Below, in pieces: positions 59,850-64,000 of a stretch of DNA of 64,000 bases. The translations under genes and the position numbers were made by a program. The notes beneath the pieces were generated by a model. That model saw nothing but the letters and a program-made list of their open reading frames with translations, did not search any database and was not told where the DNA came from. Position 1 is the stretch's first letter. Every line of letters starts with the position of its first letter. The DNA is from Cotesia glomerata (lineage: Eukaryota; Arthropoda; Insecta; Hymenoptera; Braconidae): assembly GCF_020080835.1 (NCBI RefSeq), contig NC_058159.1, positions 5,580,001 through 5,644,000 on the forward strand, given 5' to 3'.

Positions 59850-60033
59850 TTAGTACCTAAGAATTAAAGCTTGGTTTATATTGAGTCATTTAGTACATTA
59901 TTTAATATTGTTAATACTCTGTCTGTATCTTCAACTATGTATCATTTAAGTAACCCTGTCATTGGCCCTATGGGCTGTTGGGTTTTAATAAAGGAAATAA
60001 ATAAATAAAATAAATAAATAAATAAATAAATAA
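59850..60033 (+). mobile_element. LINE 3' end with (AAAT)n tail
   Basis: TGGCCCTATGGGCTGTTGGG then TTTTAATAAAGG, followed by AAATAAATAAAT repeats to 60033. This is the same ending as the minus-strand LINE tail at 18126 and close to that at 35480. No coding part is retained. Confidence 0.6.
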
Positions 60034-60089
60034 GCCGATATTTAAAATTTTTTTTATTAAGAAAATTAAAAGAAAAAATTTCACATCTA

Positions 60090-60285
60090 CATGGAAAGAA
60101 CAAAATGACACTGGATATAATCCATGATTATACTCGGTGATATCAGTGGTGAAAAAAACTTTTAGATAGTAGCTAGAAAAATCCAGATTATACTGCCTGA
60201 TATCTGGATTATACTAGTTATCTGAAATTTTTTTTCACTGAGTATAGTTTGGGATTATATCCAGTGTCATCTTGTTCTTTCCGTG
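60090..60285. mobile_element. 196-bp MITE, CACGG-type ends, TA-flanked
   Basis: Left CATGGAAAGAACAAAATGAC and right GTCATCTTGTTCTTTCCGTG are inverted repeats that continue through CACTGGATATAATCC for about 35 bp. TA stands on both sides. An inner hairpin uses CAGATTATAC / GTATAATCTG-like arms. Non-coding. Confidence 0.85.
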
Positions 60286-60349
60286 TACGAAATTTGGAAA
60301 ACTATAAGGGCAATTTTTTTTTACTCGCAATTTAATTGTTGAAAAAAAA

Positions 60350-60600
60350 ATACAAACATTTTTTAACGTCGGTCAACTTATCATTTTATTTAATGATACT
60401 AAAATTAGCCGATGTTCAATAATTCTTGACTTTTTTTTATTAGTTAAATTAGAACTAAAAAATTATTTTTAAAAAATTGCATGGATTATTTTTGAAATTT
60501 TCTATATGTGAAATTTTTTCTTTTAATAATTTTTCAATAAAATAAATTACAAAAATTTTCAGATGTTGGTTAATTTAATTTTCATTCTATTTAATAGTTT
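60350..60600. repeat. AT-rich dispersed repeat (GCAGAC/GTCGGC family)
   Basis: Recognised by AACGTCGGTCAACTTA, AAATTAGCCGATGTTCAATA and TTCAGATGTTGGTTAATTT. Related to the clusters at 7100-7575 and 8640-9640. Confidence 0.5.
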
Positions 60601-60746
60601 TTTTAGCAGAGTTTATGAGGATCGTATCACTGGTCAAAGATAAATTAGAACTTTGTCAGTTTGGAAATTTTTTGTCGTTGTAATATAATAAAAAATTGAA
60701 TTTTTTAATAACTGCTCAATATTTTTTATAAATAATTATAAAAAAA

Positions 60747-61365
60747 CTAGCGACCTTGCAGTCACTACGTGACTGCCGTGACATATGAGTAATAAATAAA
60801 TAAAATTTTGCATTATTAAATAATGACTTTTGTTAAATTGCACTGTACTTTCTTAACTATTGACGTTTTTAAAGATATAAGCTCATCCCAATATTACACT
60901 CATCAAGAGCTTTCATTTGAGTACCCACATGCATTTTTATATATTTTTCATATATACATATATATAATATATATAAATATAAAAAATATTGATGTGAGTA
61001 CTCAAATAAAAGGTCTCGATAAGTGTAATGTCGGGGTGAGCTTATATCTTTAAACATGTCAAAAATTCACGAGATACAAGGTCATTGCTTAATTATTGAC
61101 ATTTTTAAAGATATAAGCTCATCCCGACGTTACACTTATCAAGAGCTTTCATTTGAGTACCCACATCAATTTTTCATACATTTTATATATTTATATATTT
61201 CACGAATACCATATATATAAAATATATGAAAAATGCCATGTGGGTACTCAAATGAAAGGTCTCGATGAGTGTAACATCGGAATGAGCTTATATCTTTAAA
61301 AATGTCAATAGTTCACAAGGTAAAAGGTCATTTCTTAATTATGTAGCTAGAAATAGAGCATTTTT
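60747..61365 (-). mobile_element. Helitron, set B, 5'-truncated, two long hairpins
   Basis: CTAG at 60747-60750 with the terminal hairpin GCAGTCACTACGTGACTGC (60758-60776), where the loop base differs but the stem is intact. Palindromes lie at about 60850-61070 and 61095-61315. The similarity fades after GAGCATTTTTACTG near 61365, so the TC end is lost. Confidence 0.8.
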
Positions 61366-61595
61366 ACTGACAAATTAAACATTGTTTGTTCCTATAATTT
61401 TTTTTTTAATATTAAATTAGTTTTTTAATAATTTAAGTTCATTTATTTTTTATGATTTTTTATTTTAATAATTTAGATATTTTTTTAATTTGTTTAAATT
61501 ATTTACATAAATTTTTTTTATTTATTAAAAATTAATTTGTTAATTTTTTAATCAATAATTTATAAAACTTGTCTTTATAATAAAATAAAAGTTGC

Positions 61596-61598
<3 letters not shown>

Positions 61599-61646
<48 letters not shown>
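61599..61646. repeat. (ATT)n microsatellite
   Basis: About 15 ATT repeats, 175 bp upstream of the LIM exon acceptor. Confidence 0.95.
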
Positions 61647-61647
<1 letters not shown>

Positions 61648-61820
61648 ATGTAAATTTTTCCAATAATTTCTTGATGAATTAAAAAAATGTTTCCATTAAA
61701 ATAATTCGACGTGCGACGAATAATTATAAATTATAAATAATAATAACAATAAAATAAAAAATAGTTATTGATGGAATTGGAACTGAATATGAAATAAAGT
61801 AACAATCGCGCTTATTACAG

Positions 61821-62104
61821 ACTGAGGGAGAGGAGGTAATAGAGGGAGAATGCGAAGCAACAAGGACGGGGACAGCGACAGGAACAACGACTACGGGAAT
61901 GATTTCGGACTTGTCACCTGGCCCAGGAGTAATGGAGTGCGGTGGCTGTGGAGAGCGAGTTCGCGAGAGAACTGTCCTGTGCGTCGGCGGGAGAACATGG
62001 CACTCGAGGTGTTTAAGGTGTTGTGCATGCGCCAGGCCTCTTCATGATCAGCACTCCTGTTTCCTTAGAGGGATGAGGCTTTACTGCAGGCACGACTACG
62101 CTTT
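61821..62104 (+). CDS. Awh: LIM-homeobox gene exon, first LIM domain (Arrowhead-like), partial gene
   Basis: A clean acceptor, CTTATTACAG, ends at 61820 and the donor GTAAGT starts at 62105; the frame is open throughout (94 codons plus two bases). A low-complexity Thr/Gly stretch is followed by a complete LIM zinc-finger pair: CGGC, WHSRC, LRC, CAC, then YCRHD, with Cys, His and Asp at the expected spacing. The word CLRCC followed by PL, three residues, QHSCF and YC..DY fits Drosophila Arrowhead and vertebrate Lhx6/8, including the extra residue before SCF that Lim1 and Lmx lack. Arrowhead is a nuclear transcription factor; LIM domains bind cofactors of the Chip/LDB type. The second LIM and the homeodomain must lie beyond 64000. 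ATGs at 61899 or 61932 could serve as internal starts if the upstream exon is wrong. Confidence 0.8.
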
Positions 62105-64000
62105 GTAAGTATCTAATTCTATGCTTTTAATCTGCATTCATTATAATATTCTCTCTCCGTTTTTTTCCTACTCCAACCCAGTACACAACGACTTTTTCTC
62201 AAATTTCTTTTATTATTTATATTTATGATACTTTAATTTTATTGTTTGTTACAATTTATCCCTTCTTTGCTCATTTGATGCCAGAAATTAATTTAAATCA
62301 AAATTTTTGTTAAAAATAGTTTTTTTAATTTCAATCTTAATTTTTTTATAGAAAAATTTTTAAGTCTCAAAATATGATATAATATTTTTTACGAGCGCAT
62401 ATTTTTTAATTTTCAATTTTGACGAAAATTTTTTAATATAAAAATAATTAAGAGACAAAATAATATTTTTTGCATGTGTAAATTTATTTTTTTTTTTATT
62501 TTGATTGAATTTTTTTAGTTTAAAAATATTTAAAAGATAAAATAATATTTTTTACACGGATTAATTTTTAATTTTAATTTTTAATTAAAATTATGTATTA
62601 ATAAGAGATTCAAGAAAATTTATGAACTTATTGATAAAGAATTTAATTTCCTTTAAAAAAAGGTTTTTTATCATTTTTTCGTAATATTTTACTTAGAATT
62701 CAGGCTTCAAAATTTTTAAATAATATTTTTTTTATAATTAAATTTTATAAAAAATTTTTCTGTATATTCAATAATATTTTATCTAGATATTTTATTTTAT
62801 TCAAATAAAAATTAGTGATTTTAACAACGAAAAATTACGAAAAAAATTATAATTAAAAATTCTAAGAAAAAATATAATTGTCAAGATAAAAATTTATTGA
62901 CTCCAGAATTTTTCAAAATTATCTATTCAAAATTTTGTAAAAAAATCTTGATTTTTTTCCCCAAAAAAATTGTCTAAACTTACCTCCAATGTGTACTCGT
63001 ATAAAAATGTAACTTATAAAATGACTCGTCAATTGGTTAAAATTTTCCCATGCAAAAATTTGCTGACCTTTGATATAAAATAATTATTAAAAAACTAAAA
63101 ATTAATTGTAGGATTTTATTTATTGAACCTTTTGAACTGTAATCAATTTAAAAAGTATGTGTAAAGAGACGTAAGGTGTGAAAAAATAGCAAAGGTGTTA
63201 TATGTATACATAATAAATAACAATAATAATAATAATAATCTTAAATTAAAGCTTAAGCATTTGATTTTCGGGTGATCGATGATCGTGTGTTATTGGTTAT
63301 TGAGTTTTGAGTGTGGTCATATATGAATTGACTATGCGGGAGGTCTGGCGGAATTTGCTTCGTAATTTTACAAAGTTATCTTCCTCTACCCCTGAGGTCG
63401 TATCACTTATTTTATTTTTAATTCCCGTCTCTTTCTTTGTACACATCTGTAATTTATTCATATGTATTTATTAAAAGATTAAAGGTCATGGAACAGTGTA
63501 ATTTTTTGAATTTAAGGATCTAAGTAGTCCACGGAGAATATAGAGAAGATGCAGGATCAAATTGAGAAAGCTTTTTGTTTTTTTATTTCATACACTGAGA
63601 AAAATTTATTTAAAAAAAAAACTAGCAATTAATTTGTTAAAAATTTTATATTTTAACTGAAGAAATAAAAATTTTTTTTTAATTTTCTAGATTTAGAAAA
63701 AAAAATTCTTTGATGAAATTTTGCAAGTTGTCTATTTGAAATTCTTTTTTTCAAACCAAAAAAAAAAATTTTCAACAAAAAATTTGAAACAAATAAATTT
63801 CTTGGTAATTTTTTAAAAAATAAATTTTTTTTCTTAACCTCATAAAAAAAGTTTACTTTTAAAAACTTTTTTATAAAATTTTTTTCATAAAAATTACATT
63901 TTTTTTTATAATGCTTCGAAACTTTCAACGTAAATTTTTTGGACACTACGAATAACTAAACAATAATCTGCAAGGAAAGACACTCTGAATTAAAATCCGC
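62105..64000 (+). other. Start of the next intron of the LIM gene
   Basis: AT-rich with a GC-richer part at 63240-63580. No second LIM exon was found before the window ends. The 97-codon minus-strand frame at 63653-63946 is Lys/Phe-rich low complexity and is not supported. Confidence 0.5.

Noticed and set aside
1..64000. tRNA, rRNA and known microRNA genes
   Set aside because: I looked for tRNA T-loop and cloverleaf patterns and for a few well-known insect microRNA seeds. GGTTCGAATT-like words occur only inside set-A Helitrons without a cloverleaf.
1..64000. Integrated polydnavirus or other viral genes
   Set aside because: The parasitoid-like character raised this possibility, but no viral structural or virulence gene family was recognised. 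Shared repeats alone are not evidence for proviral DNA.

Overview
The window looks like a piece of an arthropod nuclear genome, most probably a hymenopteran of parasitoid-wasp type. It is very AT-rich, its genes are split by spliceosomal introns with GT..AG ends, and its promoters carry the arthropod initiator motif. It is packed with non-autonomous DNA transposons, Helitrons and LINE fragments. The order-level assignment is inference; no species can be named from the sequence alone.

Genes. (1) On the minus strand, 8129 to 3114, is a complete six-exon GMP reductase gene. Its exons join in phase into a 350-residue protein with the active-site cysteine at residue 186. (2) On the minus strand, 17083 to 12821, is a complete five-exon gene for a 588-residue protein with an N-terminal RRM, a central F-box and a long C-terminal LRR solenoid (the arrangement of proteins often labelled EEED8.10-like). 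(3) On the plus strand, about 21535 to 22036, is the decayed 3' end of an apyrase/5'-nucleotidase gene with a frameshift and an in-frame stop. (4) On the plus strand, 61821 to 62104, is an internal exon coding the first LIM domain of a LIM-homeobox protein, best matched to Arrowhead (Lhx6/8 group). A promoter at about 47.2 kb (CCAAT box, GC boxes, initiator TCAGTT) and a two-codon exon ATG AAG at 47702 fit as its 5' end, which would give an intron of about 14 kb. The rest of this gene lies beyond the right edge.

Repeats. Everything between the genes is dominated by transposons. Two related sets of non-autonomous Helitrons share a 5' TCTATATTATTAAG-like start, a 3' hairpin and a CTAG end, and sit between A and T. 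Set A (about 740 bp per unit) forms head-to-tail tandem arrays at 26506-28720 and, in the opposite orientation, from 31175. Set B (about 0.6 to 1.3 kb) carries two to four tandem long hairpins per copy. The Helitrons themselves are hosts for nested insertions: TA-, CA- and TTAA-flanked inverted-repeat elements, LINE fragments, and a striking family made of separate GC-rich hairpin modules (15091-15311, 18981-19558, 50969-51190).

Layout. 1-3113: intergenic with one inverted-repeat element. 3114-8129: GMP reductase, with a Helitron plus a nested element in its last intron. 8130-11132: AT-rich repeats. 11133-12767: two TTAA elements back to back, ending 57 bp from the next stop codon. 12821-17430: RRM/F-box/LRR gene and its promoter. 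17585-23433: LINE ends, nested Helitron, nucleotidase pseudogene and a second Helitron. 23434-47170: gene-poor, repeat-dense. 47171-64000: putative Arrowhead locus with large transposon-filled introns. No tRNA, rRNA, CRISPR array or autonomous transposase/RepHel gene was seen. The genes do not form a functional unit; they are neighbours in a eukaryotic chromosome.
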